Notes: generated from the letters alone by a model not told the origin. Shown: positions 54,684-64,000, numbered from the stretch's first letter. The stretch: 64,000 nucleotides of DNA from Shimia sp051201625 (GCF_051201625.1 NZ_CP179203.1:2852001-2916000); one strand, 5' to 3'. Numbers and translations: made by a program.

Positions 54684-54915
54684 CTCAACATATCCCACTT
54701 CGTTATCTTTTCTCCAGTCACGAACGCTACAGACAGCAATGCCTTAAAGTCAAACAGACGCTAGATCTTTTTGCATGGCGTAACGTCAAGTAGAAAGGAA
54801 CCCTTGCAATTTTCGGTTGGCTGGTCTGTGATGGCCGCCGTCGGAATGGGATAACTGATATTTGGGTACCTGTAAGGTGCTGGTTTTGTGATTCCTCCGG
54901 TGGCACAAAAAAACA

Positions 54916-54933
54916 GGATTAACTAATTAATCC
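54916..54933 (+). promoter_or_regulatory. 18-bp palindrome in the divergent peptide-transporter promoter region
   Basis: GGATTAACTAATTAATCC has perfect 7-bp arms with a 4-bp centre, ending 35 bp before the binding-protein ATG. It lies between the two divergent transcription units and could control both. No regulator is encoded next to it. Confidence 0.5.
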
Positions 54934-54968
54934 GCAATATACGTGTAGTGGACAACAAGGAGTGTATC

Positions 54969-56669
54969 ATGAAAGCTAAAACACTTATGATGGGCGCAGC
55001 AGCAGCGTTCGCAATGGCCCCTGCGGCCATGGCGGAGCGCGGCTCAGACGGCCATGTGAACATAATCTACTGGCAAGCACCATCGATTTTGAATCCGTAC
55101 CTATCGGGCGGAACCAAAGACATCGAATCAGCTTCGCTGATAATCGAGCCGCTCGGACGCTACGATCCAAATGGTGCGCTGGTACCCTATCTCGCAGAGG
55201 AAATTCCAACCGTAGGCAATGGCGGCGTATCAGAAGATTTGAAATCAATTACTTGGAAAATCAAATCTGGACTTAAGTGGTCTGACGGCTCTGCCCTTAC
55301 GTCCACCGATGTGAAGTTCACCGCTGATTACTGTATGCACCCAGAGGGTGGCTGCGCACAGCTGGCTAAATATGACGGCGTTGACAAAATTGAAATCATA
55401 GACGAGTTGACGGTTAAGGTTTCCTTCACAGAAGCAAAGCCCAACCCTTACGGGCCATTCATGGGTGGTCAGTCTCCCATCATTCAAGCGGCACAATTTG
55501 CCGATTGTCTCGGAGCCAAAGCACCAGAGTGTACCGAAGCAAATTTTGGGCCGATCGGCACAGGCCCATTTGTCGTGGACGAGTTTAAGACCAATGACGT
55601 GATTTCGTTGTCAGCTAACCCGAACTACCGTGATCCAGCTAAGCCTGCCTTCGCGACAGTTACCTTCAAAGGAGGCGGAGACGCTACAGCATCCGGCCGC
55701 GCTGTTCTCGAAACTGGTGAGTTCGACTATGCGTGGAACTTGCAGTTGGCCCCGGAAGTTCTGGCTAAAATGGCCGAGGGTGGCAAAGGCACACCGATCG
55801 CGGCCTTTGGATCACTGGTCGAACGTCTGGAAATGAACATGACCAACCCATCATCGGATCTTCCAGATGGGGAACGTGCTACGGTGGCGCATCCACACCC
55901 ATTCCTGTCTGACATCAACGTGCGTAAGGCGCTTTCGATGGCAATCGATCGCAACCTGCTTGTTGAAATTGGATATGGCCAGGCGGGTCGCCCCACGTGT
56001 AATCTCGTGCCCGGACCAGCTGTTTATGCATCTGACAACACCGGATGCCTGACACAGGACATTGCTGGCGCTAACAAAATGCTGGATGATGCTGGCTGGG
56101 TCAAAGGTGGAGACGGCATTCGCGCCAAAGATGGTGTGCGTCTGTCAATACTTTATCAGACGTCGGCCAATGCCGTCCGTCAAGATTTCCAGGCGCTGAT
56201 CAAACAGTGGTGGTCAGAAATCGGTGTGGAAACTGAGCTTCGCAACCTAAACGCTTCCGTCTTCTTCGGCGGTGACGCTGGTTCGCCAGACACTTTCCAA
56301 AAGTTCTATGCCGACGTTGAAATGTACGCCAACAACTTCGATGGTACAGATCCTCAAGCTTACCTGTCGATGTATCGTTGTGGCAACGAGCCTAAACCTT
56401 CGTCACAGTGGCAGGGTGAAAATATCAACCGTTTTTGTGACCCGGCCTACGACGCTCTGATTGATGAACTGTCAAGCACATCTGACTTGGAAAAGCGCTA
56501 CGAACTTTCCAAGAAGATGAACGATATGCTCACAAAAGATACGTTCACGATCGTCCCGCTGGTCGACCGTGGTCGCGTATCGGCACACGCTAAAAGCCTC
56601 GGCGGTGTCGTCCTCAACACCTGGGATTCAGAGCTTTGGAATATTGCCGACTGGCATCGTATAAAGTAA
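54969..56669 (+). CDS. Peptide/dipeptide ABC transporter substrate-binding protein
   Basis: A 566-residue periplasmic protein of the SBP_bac_5 family. The signal peptide ends in AMA (about residue 23). Family segments include KSGLKWSDGSALTSTDVKFT, a C-terminal QNPFV-like TIVPLVDRGRVSA and SMYRCGNEPKPSS. ATG 54969 has AAGGAG 6 nt upstream; the longer frame from 54948 is not needed. Several cysteines (CMHPEGGC, PGPAVYA..C) may form disulfides. Peptide or N-acyl-compound ligand is inferred from neighbouring hydrolases. Confidence 0.9.
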   Translation: MKAKTLMMGAAAAFAMAPAAMAERGSDGHVNIIYWQAPSILNPYLSGGTKDIESASLIIEPLGRYDPNGALVPYLAEEIPTVGNGGVSEDLKSITWKIKSGLKWSDGSALTSTDVKFTADYCMHPEGGCAQLAKYDGVDKIEIIDELTVKVSFTEAKPNPYGPFMGGQSPIIQAAQFADCLGAKAPECTEANFGPIGTGPFVVDEFKTNDVISLSANPNYRDPAKPAFATVTFKGGGDATASGRAVLETGEFDYAWNLQLAPEVLAKMAEGGKGTPIAAFGSLVERLEMNMTNPSSDLPDGERATVAHPHPFLSDINVRKALSMAIDRNLLVEIGYGQAGRPTCNLVPGPAVYASDNTGCLTQDIAGANKMLDDAGWVKGGDGIRAKDGVRLSILYQTSANAVRQDFQALIKQWWSEIGVETELRNLNASVFFGGDAGSPDTFQKFYADVEMYANNFDGTDPQAYLSMYRCGNEPKPSSQWQGENINRFCDPAYDALIDELSSTSDLEKRYELSKKMNDMLTKDTFTIVPLVDRGRVSAHAKSLGGVVLNTWDSELWNIADWHRIK

Positions 56670-56679
56670 CATCCTTTCG

Positions 56680-56711
56680 GGGGCGTGCTGTTTGGCTCGC
56701 CCCTGTTTTTT
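56680..56711 (+). terminator. Rho-independent terminator after the binding-protein gene
   Basis: GGGGCG (56680-56685) pairs with CGCCCC (56698-56703) around a 12-nt loop, followed by TGTTTTTT. It lies between the binding protein and permease genes, where partial termination is common and lets the binding protein be made in excess. Confidence 0.7.
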
Positions 56712-56786
56712 GTTCCAACAAAATCCGATAGGTCGCTGACCGTCGTTCAACGACAGAACTAACATCGACGCACAAAGGCGCCCTAA

Positions 56787-57794
56787 ATGCTGACCTTTAC
56801 CATTCGCCGTCTGATCCTTGCGGTCCCGACGCTGGTGTTTATCAGCCTCGTAATATTCTTGTTGCTGGAGCTTGCTCCGGGCGACCCTATGGCGCAGGTG
56901 CCTCTGACCGTGCCGCCCGAAGTCAAAGAGAAAATGCGGCTTGCCCTCGGTTTAGGTGAACCCATGCATATCCGGTTCTGGAAATGGCTAGTGCAGTTCT
57001 TTTGGATCGAACCTCAAGTTCTTGTTGATCATTATTTTGGCACCACTTGGTCGGAAGGAAAGCTGCGCGTTATAAGTTGGCAGAACCGCGCTCCTGTAAT
57101 GGACGTTGTGGTTCAGCGCTTACCACAAACGATTTGGGTTGTCGGAATGTCTTATGTTGTCGGCATTCTGATCGCACTGCCGATTGGGATTTATTCAGCT
57201 TATCGTCAATATTCGGTGTTTGATCAGGCCGGTACTTTCATTACGATGATTGGCTATTCGATTCCACCATTTTTCACAGGCCCACTCATCATTGTCATTT
57301 TTTCTGTCCAGCTCGGTTGGTTCCCATTTATTTATGACACTACGCACAAGGTGGTTGACTGGGATAGTTTCGTATATCAACTCCGACAAATGATCATGCC
57401 GGTTATGGTTCTGGCCCTACAGACAACCGCACAAATCAGTCGCTACATGCGCGCATCGATGCTCGATAACCTCAATCAAGATTATGTACGCACCGCTCGA
57501 GCAAAAGGTTTATCGGAGCGGGTTGTCGTCCTCGGGCACGTTTTGAGAAATTCAATGATCCCTGTCGTTACCGTGATTGCACTAGGTCTGCCTGCGATCT
57601 TTGGCGGAGCTATCATCACCGAACAGGTCTTCAGCGTAAATGGCATCGGCGCTCAACTAATCGGTGCTATACAGGCCAATGACCTACCAACGGTTCAGAC
57701 GCTGACCTTCATGTTTGCTTTTCTCATCGTGTTCTTCAACCTAATTGCAGATGTGCTCTACGGTATTTTAGATCCAAGGATCCGCTATGACTGA
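56787..57794 (+). CDS. Peptide ABC transporter permease, DppB type
   Basis: A 335-residue inner-membrane permease with six predicted helices. LARPRRL-like start FTIRRLILAVPTLVFISLVIF and LLELAPGDPM are canonical for DppB/OppB, and the EAA loop reads YVRTARAKGLSERVVVLGHVL. The ATPase gene is divergent, and dppC overlaps its 3' end by 8 nt. Confidence 0.93.
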   Translation: MLTFTIRRLILAVPTLVFISLVIFLLLELAPGDPMAQVPLTVPPEVKEKMRLALGLGEPMHIRFWKWLVQFFWIEPQVLVDHYFGTTWSEGKLRVISWQNRAPVMDVVVQRLPQTIWVVGMSYVVGILIALPIGIYSAYRQYSVFDQAGTFITMIGYSIPPFFTGPLIIVIFSVQLGWFPFIYDTTHKVVDWDSFVYQLRQMIMPVMVLALQTTAQISRYMRASMLDNLNQDYVRTARAKGLSERVVVLGHVLRNSMIPVVTVIALGLPAIFGGAIITEQVFSVNGIGAQLIGAIQANDLPTVQTLTFMFAFLIVFFNLIADVLYGILDPRIRYD

Positions 57795-58698
57795 TACCTC
57801 AAATTCTGAGCCACCCAAACCGCAGCGTAGCCATTGGTACGATGTTTGGCAGCAATTTAAGATACACAAAGGGGCTATGGCCGGTGGGATCATCTTTATC
57901 GTAATTGTTCTTGGGGTGTTCATTGGACCATGGCTCTGGCCCTACGACGCGCAATTCATCGATATCAGCGCCCGCAATCAGGGTCCATCGATTGCTCACC
58001 CTTTTGGAACAGACCAGCTAGGTCGCGATACACTTGCGCGGATGATGGCCGGTGGTCAAACTTCGATTTCGGTAGGTTTGACCGCCATGTTACTCGCATT
58101 AGGCTTAGGCAGCTTTGTCGGTATTACCGCTGGTTTCTTCAAGAGGTGCGATGGACCATTGATGCGCCTCACAGATCTATTCCTCGCCCTGCCTATTCTC
58201 CCACTGCTACTCGTTATGATGCTACTGTTTCGGGATCCTTTGTCTGCTGCGGTAGGACCAGAACGCGGAATTTTTATCCTGATCGTTGTAGCCATAGGCG
58301 TGACAAGTTGGATGCCCACAGCGCGGATCGTTCGGGGTGACGTTCTGGCTCTGAAGGAACGAGAATTTATATTGGCTGCTAGGTCGATCGGTACCTCAAA
58401 TAAAAACATGATCTCTCGTCATATCTTGCCCAATGTGCTGTCCCCTATCATGGTCTCAGCCACGCTCGGTATTGCGAACGCTATCATCACCGAGTCTGCA
58501 CTGTCATTTTTAGGACTTGGGTTTCCACCAGATTTTCCCACTTGGGGACGATTGCTAAATGATGCCACACAATACCTGCAGGATTATCCCGAACGGGTCT
58601 TTTGGCCGGGCCTCGCAATATCACTCACTGTACTCAGTGTGAACTATCTTGGAGATGGACTGCGAGACGCATTGGACCCACGCATCCGCGGTCGCTGA
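57787..58698 (+). CDS. Peptide ABC transporter permease, DppC type
   Basis: A 303-residue permease with an N-terminal cytoplasmic segment, six helices, PFGTDQLGRDTLARMMAGGQ and the EAA loop EFILAARSIGTSNKNMISRHI. Its start overlaps the dppB stop, so translation is coupled. Ends shortly before the convergent DUF3422 gene. Confidence 0.93.
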   Translation: MTDTSNSEPPKPQRSHWYDVWQQFKIHKGAMAGGIIFIVIVLGVFIGPWLWPYDAQFIDISARNQGPSIAHPFGTDQLGRDTLARMMAGGQTSISVGLTAMLLALGLGSFVGITAGFFKRCDGPLMRLTDLFLALPILPLLLVMMLLFRDPLSAAVGPERGIFILIVVAIGVTSWMPTARIVRGDVLALKEREFILAARSIGTSNKNMISRHILPNVLSPIMVSATLGIANAIITESALSFLGLGFPPDFPTWGRLLNDATQYLQDYPERVFWPGLAISLTVLSVNYLGDGLRDALDPRIRGR

Positions 58699-58729
58699 CA
58701 AACAAATAGTCTTGTTCAACCTAACCCTC

Positions 58730-60010
58730 TTAGCGTACCCGCGCTCTGATGCGACTGACCATCCACCAGACCGCTAACACGACGGGTGGTGTAACAATCG
58801 CCGTCAAAATCTCTTTGTTCATACTCAACGGCACAGAGAGAGGATACGCTAGGTAACTCGTCAAGGAAACCGCGTAGTAGCTAATTGCCACAACCGACAA
58901 TCCCTCCACCGTCTTTTGCAAGCGCAATGCAAGGTCGGCGCGGCGATCCATACTTTCTAGCAATGCTTGGTTTTGCGCTGACCGTGAAACATCCACCTTA
59001 GTTCGCAGTAACTCGCCTGCGCGCATGGCTCTTTCGGCTAGAGCCTCAAGCCGCAGTTTGGTCGACGCAACCGTCCTCATGGCGGGATCATATCGGCGCA
59101 TCATGAACTCAGCAAAGGTTTGCCGCCCCTCAAAACGGGACTCTCGCATCACATCTATTCGCTGGTTCACAATTGTCTCATAAGCCCCAGTTGCGCCAAA
59201 GCGAAAAGAGCTTTCGGCGATTAAGCTCTCCAACTCAGCCGATGTCTGCAACAACTCGTCAAGGATGCTATCAGCCGGCACGTCACCTTTGCTGATTTGC
59301 GCCGTCATATGATTGAGCCGTTCCTCTATACGCCCCATTTTGTCCGATAAATGGCCCACCCGCGCAAAGCCAATCATCGACATGGACTTGTAAGTTTCAA
59401 TCTCACACAAGCGCTGCACTATCCGGCCAATCCGCCGCTTATCCGTGCCCGGCGAAACCATTGCTGAAATACAAATATGCCCAGCTGCATTAATTCTAAA
59501 ATCCGTGGCAACCACTGCCGCATCATCTAGCACCCGGGAAACGGCTAAGCTTTCGGGCACAAACCACTCTTTAAGATTGTGCAGAAGCTTCTCATGGTCC
59601 GGCCGCGACTCGACCCTTATCAAGGCCGAAGTCACACATACACCCGGAGCATTGGACAGCCAATCTTCAGGAAATATTTCAAATTCAGCCGGATCAAAAG
59701 GACGTGCACTCAGGCCAGGTGTAAAAACTGAATATGTCACAAATTCTGCGTGCTGTTCCCATTTTAAAAAGTGCCGCCCAATTTGCCCTGAATAATGCGT
59801 GGCACCGGGTTGCGGGTGCGGCGCACCGTATCGATCCAACAGATCGACCAGATGATTAACATCGTCAGCACGATCCCGAGCCACAGCGTTATACTGTCGT
59901 TTGACTGCTAAAAATGCGGCGGTGCAGGGGATTTCCAGCGATGGAAAAGGCCGCGCATGCAACTCATTCGCCAACCTATAGCGCAAAGGATGATCTTTAA
60001 TATGGTGCAT
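58730..60010 (-). CDS. DUF3422 membrane protein
   Basis: A 426-residue protein of the DUF3422 family: ANELHARPFPSLEIPCTAAF near the N-terminus, a predominantly helical middle with coiled-coil tendency (about 210-350), and two transmembrane segments near the C-terminus. The function is not known. GAGGTG precedes the ATG. Single gene, convergent with the dpp permease genes. Confidence 0.88.
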   Translation of the reverse strand: MHHIKDHPLRYRLANELHARPFPSLEIPCTAAFLAVKRQYNAVARDRADDVNHLVDLLDRYGAPHPQPGATHYSGQIGRHFLKWEQHAEFVTYSVFTPGLSARPFDPAEFEIFPEDWLSNAPGVCVTSALIRVESRPDHEKLLHNLKEWFVPESLAVSRVLDDAAVVATDFRINAAGHICISAMVSPGTDKRRIGRIVQRLCEIETYKSMSMIGFARVGHLSDKMGRIEERLNHMTAQISKGDVPADSILDELLQTSAELESLIAESSFRFGATGAYETIVNQRIDVMRESRFEGRQTFAEFMMRRYDPAMRTVASTKLRLEALAERAMRAGELLRTKVDVSRSAQNQALLESMDRRADLALRLQKTVEGLSVVAISYYAVSLTSYLAYPLSVPLSMNKEILTAIVTPPVVLAVWWMVSRIRARVR

Positions 60011-60216
60011 TCGGCACCTCCAAACGTGTTGGCAGACTACTTACTTCAAGCATACTGTTAAGAAAAATATTAATATTCAATATGTTAATGAAATGCGAGA
60101 GGACGAATTACCAGCCTTTTATTGATTTTGCGAGGCACCTTATCAATGTTTAGGGGTTTTTTGAAGTAAAGCGAACTAGGATATCAAGTGCGCCTGATCA
60201 ATGTTCAAACGAAAAG

Positions 60217-60242
60217 TTAAGGCGGCCAGAAGGCCGCCTTAA
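60217..60242 (-). terminator. Terminator hairpin after pntB
   Basis: TTAAGGCGGCC and GGCCGCCTTAA form an 11-bp perfect stem with a 4-nt loop, followed on the minus strand by CTTTTCG. It starts 20 bp after the pntB stop. The stem is strong and the T-tract short. Confidence 0.7.
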
Positions 60243-60262
60243 ACGCTCTTGTTGATTGCAAG

Positions 60263-61696
60263 TCAGCTGATCAGGTTCAGCAGGCTGTCCAGCGATTGTT
60301 TAGCATCTCCGTAGAACATGCGGGTGTTATCCTTAAAGAACAGCGGATTTTCGATACCCGAATAGCCTGTGCCCTGTCCACGCTTGGACACGAAGACCTG
60401 TTTAGCCTTCCAGCATTCCAATACCGGCATGCCGGCGATGGGTGAATTTGGGTCATCCTGCGCTGCGGGGTTTACGATGTCGTTCGACCCGATGACGATG
60501 GCGACGTCGGTTTCCGGGAAGTCGTCATTGATTTCGTCCATTTCCAACACGATGTCGTAGGGCACTTTGGCTTCGGCCAGAAGCACATTCATGTGCCCGG
60601 GTAGACGACCCGCCACCGGATGGATGGCAAAGCGCACCTCTTTACCCTTGCCACGCAAACGCCGCGTAAGCTCGGCAACGTTCTGCTGAGCCTGGGCTAC
60701 CGCCATTCCGTAGCCCGGGATGATGATAACGCTGTCAGCCTCGTCCAGCGCGGTCGCCACGCCATCAGCGTCAATTGCGATCTGTTCACCCTCGACTTCC
60801 ATCTGCGGACCCGCGGTGCCACCAAAACCACCTAAGATCACAGACACAAATGACCGGTTCATTGCCTTACACATAATGTAGGACAGGATCGCGCCTGAGG
60901 AACCGACAAGCGCACCGACAACAATCAGCAGGTCGTTGCCTAGCGAAAAGCCAATCGCCGCTGCAGCCCAACCGGAATACGAATTCAGCATCGACACAAC
61001 AACGGGCATGTCAGCGCCACCAATACCCATAATCAGGTGATAGCCAATGAACAGTGCCATCAGCGTCATGGCCAAAAGCGGTAGCAGACCACCAGTATTA
61101 AAATACCATATCAAGGACAGAACTGAGATAGCAGCGGCACTCGCGTTCAGCACATGACCGCCCGGCAGTTTTGTGGCGTTTGATGTAAGTTTACCCGCAA
61201 GCTTGCCATAAGCCACGACAGAGCCAGTGAAGGTCACGGCACCGATGAACACGCCAAGAAACAACTCAACCCGCAGAATGGACACTTCGACAGATGACTT
61301 ATGTGCCAGCAGCGCGCGGAAACCTTGAAGGTGTTCGCGTTGCTCATGACCCATCGCCAGCACATTCTGCAGTTCAATGTGAGCAATAAAGCCCACAAAC
61401 ACCGCCGCCAAACCAACCAGCGAGTGCATCGCAGCCACCAGTTCGGGCATCTGCGTCATTTGTACCCGTGTCGCCAGCTGGTAACCAATGGCACCGCCAC
61501 CTGCAATCAACAGGATCGACAGCCACCAAAGACCGGCACCAGGGCCAATCAACGTAGCAAACACCGCCAGCGCCATGCCAACAATGCCATACCAGACCGC
61601 ACGTTTGGCGCTTTCCTGACCAGACAGGCCACCAAGCGACAAGATGAAGAGAACAGCTGCAACCACATAGGCCGCTGTGGTAAATCCGAATTCCAT
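60263..61696 (-). CDS. pntB: NAD(P) transhydrogenase subunit beta
   Basis: A 477-residue membrane subunit: N-terminal eight or nine helices, then the soluble NADP-binding domain with IIPGYGMAVAQAQQNVAEL, RFAIHPVAGRLPGHMNVLLAEA and KRGQGTGYSGIENPLF. With PntA it couples proton re-entry to NADPH formation. AGGAGGTCGG precedes the ATG. Both pnt genes look richer in G+C than their flanks. Confidence 0.96.
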   Translation of the reverse strand: MEFGFTTAAYVVAAVLFILSLGGLSGQESAKRAVWYGIVGMALAVFATLIGPGAGLWWLSILLIAGGGAIGYQLATRVQMTQMPELVAAMHSLVGLAAVFVGFIAHIELQNVLAMGHEQREHLQGFRALLAHKSSVEVSILRVELFLGVFIGAVTFTGSVVAYGKLAGKLTSNATKLPGGHVLNASAAAISVLSLIWYFNTGGLLPLLAMTLMALFIGYHLIMGIGGADMPVVVSMLNSYSGWAAAAIGFSLGNDLLIVVGALVGSSGAILSYIMCKAMNRSFVSVILGGFGGTAGPQMEVEGEQIAIDADGVATALDEADSVIIIPGYGMAVAQAQQNVAELTRRLRGKGKEVRFAIHPVAGRLPGHMNVLLAEAKVPYDIVLEMDEINDDFPETDVAIVIGSNDIVNPAAQDDPNSPIAGMPVLECWKAKQVFVSKRGQGTGYSGIENPLFFKDNTRMFYGDAKQSLDSLLNLIS

Positions 61697-61709
61697 AATT
61701 CCGACCTCC

Positions 61710-63281
61710 TTAAGATTTCTGGAACATGGCGAGCATGCGCCGTGTCACGAGGAAGCCACCGAAGATATTGACTCCGGCCATAAAGACCGACAGCGCGGCA
61801 AGTAGGATCACCAAGTACGAAACTGACCCAATTTGCATCAGGGCGCCCAGAATGATGATCGATGAGATCGCATTAGTAACTGCCATTAGCGGTGTATGCA
61901 GGCTGTGCGCAACGCCCCAGATCACCTGGAAGCCGACAAATACGGCGAGAACGAACACAATGAAGTGTTGCATGAAGCTTGCCGGTGCTACAAGGCCAAC
62001 TGCCAGCAACAACGCTCCACCCACGCCCAGTAAAGCGACTTGGTTTCTGGTTTGCGCCTTAAAAGCGGCCACCTCCACAGCACGTTTTTCTTCTGGCGTC
62101 AGTTCAGGCACGACTTCCTTGGGCTTTGCCGCAATCGCCTGCACTTTGGGTGGCGGCGGTGGGAAGGTAATCTCGCCCTCAAACGTCACAGTGGCCCCAC
62201 GGATTACGTCGTCTTCCATGTCGTGATTGATTTGACCATCTTTTTCTGGCGTCAGATCAGTCAACATGTGGCGGATGTTGGTGGCATAAAGTGATGAGGC
62301 TTGAGCACCCATTCGGCTGGGGAAATCCGTGTAACCAACGATTGTCACACCGTTTTCAGTCACGATCTTCTCATCCATGACGGTGAGTTTACAGTTACCG
62401 CCTTTTTCCGCAGCCAGATCCACAATAACTGATCCCGGCTTCATCGCCGCAACCATATCTTCCGTCCACAGTTCTGGCGCTTCGCGGTTCGGAATAAGCG
62501 CCGTTGTGATGACAATGTCTATCTCCGGGGCTAATTCCCGGAACTTGGCGAGCTGCGCTTCCCTGAATTCAGGAGATGAGACGGCAGCATAACCGCCGGT
62601 TGCAGCACCATCCTGTTGTTCTTCATCAAAGTCGAGATAGACAAATTCCGCGCCCATCGATTCAACCTGCTCTGCCACTTCGGGACGCACGTCGAACGCG
62701 AGCGTTATGGCGCCAAGCGAGGTCGAGGTCCCGATTGCGGCCAGACCGGCCACACCGGCACCAACGACTAAAACTTTGGCTGGAGGAACTTTACCTGCAG
62801 CAGTAATCTGGCCAGTAAAAAAGCGACCAAAATTGTTACCTGCCTCAATTACCGCCCGGTAACCGGCGATATTCGCCATTGACGACAACGCATCCATCTT
62901 TTGGGCACGGCTGATACGCGGTACCATTTCCATGGCAATCACATTGGCACCCTTTGCCTTGGCAACGCCCATGCCCTCTTCATTACCAGCAGGGTTGAAG
63001 AAAGAAATTAAAGTTTTACCTTTCGCCAGCCGCTTCAATTCTGTTTCATTCGGCTGGCGGACCTTCGCAATAACATCAGAGGCCTTCCAAAGCGCCGCCG
63101 ACGTTTTGATAACTTCGACGCCCGCTTCTTTGTATAAAGCGTCCGAAAAGCCCGCATTGGACCCTGCGCCACTTTCTATCGCGCACTCATATCCAAGTTT
63201 CTGAAGCTGCTTGGCGGAGTCCGGCGTCATCCCGACGCGGTTTTCCCCGCCGAACGACTCTTTTGGTGTTCCGATCTTCAC
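61710..63281 (-). CDS. pntA: NAD(P) transhydrogenase subunit alpha
   Basis: A 523-residue protein that combines the NAD-binding domain (KIGTPKESFGGENRVGMTPD, then KVLVVGAGVAGLAAI) and a membrane part with four helices (in some alphaproteobacteria the two are separate genes). The start is GTG at 63281, preceded by AAGGGGGA; the M at 63311 adds ten residues with no likeness. pntB follows 13 bp downstream. Confidence 0.95.
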   Translation of the reverse strand: MKIGTPKESFGGENRVGMTPDSAKQLQKLGYECAIESGAGSNAGFSDALYKEAGVEVIKTSAALWKASDVIAKVRQPNETELKRLAKGKTLISFFNPAGNEEGMGVAKAKGANVIAMEMVPRISRAQKMDALSSMANIAGYRAVIEAGNNFGRFFTGQITAAGKVPPAKVLVVGAGVAGLAAIGTSTSLGAITLAFDVRPEVAEQVESMGAEFVYLDFDEEQQDGAATGGYAAVSSPEFREAQLAKFRELAPEIDIVITTALIPNREAPELWTEDMVAAMKPGSVIVDLAAEKGGNCKLTVMDEKIVTENGVTIVGYTDFPSRMGAQASSLYATNIRHMLTDLTPEKDGQINHDMEDDVIRGATVTFEGEITFPPPPPKVQAIAAKPKEVVPELTPEEKRAVEVAAFKAQTRNQVALLGVGGALLLAVGLVAPASFMQHFIVFVLAVFVGFQVIWGVAHSLHTPLMAVTNAISSIIILGALMQIGSVSYLVILLAALSVFMAGVNIFGGFLVTRRMLAMFQKS

Positions 63282-63414
63282 GTTTTCTGTCCCCCTTCGC
63301 TGAAAGAGCAAGATTGTTGTGCACAGATTGTGCCACAGTTAAAAAAAATTGATACGTCCAACTTTTTGCGCACGGATAGTGTCAATTCATTGGATATTGA
63401 ACGACGGCAACTCA

Positions 63415-63867
63415 CTACATCCACCTGCGCACTTTTTTTTCGTAGTGCGCGAATTCGAGCCTGAATTTTCGCCTTAGCCGTTCTTCTTCTGGTAGGACGA
63501 ACCGCCGTTCGATCACCCAAACAAAAATAGGTATTAGCAACAGTGCCAACACCGCATCCCAATACAGGATCATCCCAGCAAGAATCAAGAAATCTCCGAG
63601 GTAGATCGGGTTTCGCGAACGGGAAAAGACCCCACTTTGCACCAGTCTGTCTGCCTCGCTGTGCGGGAGAATGGTCGTCTTGTGACGTCTCATCTCAAAA
63701 GCAGCAAGAGCAATTAAAATCACACCACACCCAACCAACAAACCTGCGGCAAGATCCACCCAAATCAAACTCACATTTAATCCAAGAGGCAAAGCTTCAG
63801 CCTGAACCCACGCCACTGCCAGAAAAAAAGTGAGCCATGATGGCGGAATATCTATCCAATTCAACAT
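63415..63867 (-). CDS. Isoprenylcysteine carboxyl methyltransferase/PEMT-like membrane methyltransferase
   Basis: A 150-residue protein with four predicted helices and the SAM-binding motif GVFSRSRNPIYLGDFLILAG, followed by ERRFVLPEEERLRRKF. This is the PEMT/ICMT-type methyltransferase fold; bacterial members methylate varied lipids, so the substrate is unknown. I chose ATG 63867 (MLNWIDIPP); the frame begins upstream with TTG 63885 and ATG 63876, and none has a clear ribosome-binding site. Confidence 0.78.
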   Translation of the reverse strand: MLNWIDIPPSWLTFFLAVAWVQAEALPLGLNVSLIWVDLAAGLLVGCGVILIALAAFEMRRHKTTILPHSEADRLVQSGVFSRSRNPIYLGDFLILAGMILYWDAVLALLLIPIFVWVIERRFVLPEEERLRRKFRLEFAHYEKKVRRWM

Positions 63868-64000
63868 GTTAATCATTATATTCAATACAGCAACATGCCT
63901 GAACTTCCGAAGATACCAATAGGCTCGTTCGAACCGACCACTTCATCAGCTTTTCTAGCTCATCCAACATTCGACTGCTCTTATCAGCATTAAATTCAAA

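Noticed and set aside
63895..63993. A short plus-strand frame starting MPELP, like the start of Fpg/MutM
   Set aside because: It ends after 32 residues without further MutM motifs, so the likeness is chance.
1..64000. CRISPR arrays, insertion sequences, prophage genes and rRNA
   Set aside because: Reading both strands I found no regular repeat-spacer series, transposase or integrase motifs, or rRNA-like stretches.

Overview
The window looks like chromosomal DNA of a marine alphaproteobacterium of the Rhodobacterales (Roseobacter group). Pointers are the nuoA-N operon laced with small order-specific accessory genes (DUF5337, DUF5333, two lipoproteins, a carboxymuconolactone-decarboxylase-like protein) and followed by birA, coaX and rnj; a pcm-nlpD-DUF815 block beside tatABC; a Hint-domain protein; and a complete leucine/isovalerate degradation operon. 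This placement rests on gene content read by eye, not on a search. I found no rRNA, tRNA, CRISPR, prophage or insertion sequence.

Layout: 0-4.3 kb, end of pcm, nlpD-like gene, DUF815 ATPase and tatABC. 4.4-12.4 kb, single genes: WYL regulator, orphan FbpC-type ATPase, atypical SDR, Hint protein, prfC, a 0.9-kb gene-poor stretch, and an RhlE-type helicase. 12.5-32.7 kb (minus strand), nuoABCDE-DUF5337-F-lipoprotein-DUF5333-G-lipoprotein-H-I-CMD-J-K-L-M-N, then birA-coaX-rnj. 33.0-40.6 kb (minus), ivd-(broken LprI/DUF1311 gene)-mccB-mccA-gst-hmgL-ech, which converts isovaleryl-CoA to acetoacetate and acetyl-CoA; a long palindrome overlaps its likely promoter. 40.8-47.1 kb, DegT aminotransferase, gph, frameshifted glmU, AlkD-like protein, lipoprotein and moaA. 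47.2-58.7 kb, a peptide or N-acyl-amino-acid uptake and hydrolysis locus: two tandem M20 amidohydrolases, a DadA-like oxidase, an ArgE-like deacetylase, a fused two-domain peptide ABC ATPase and, divergently, its binding protein and two permeases. 58.7-64 kb, DUF3422, pntAB and a membrane methyltransferase.

The genes mainly serve energy metabolism (complex I, transhydrogenase), branched-chain amino acid and peptide catabolism, and envelope or export functions (Tat, NlpD, GlmU). Nothing here is a convincing wholly new system. The items most worth a second look are the embedded nuo accessory genes with the NuoE and NuoL extensions, the ivd-operon palindrome, the 19-bp palindrome at the helicase start codon, the SDR that has lost its catalytic Tyr and Lys, and two one-base frameshifts (glmU and the DUF1311 gene). 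Both frameshifts are single-base insertions in short homopolymers, so they may be sequence errors.
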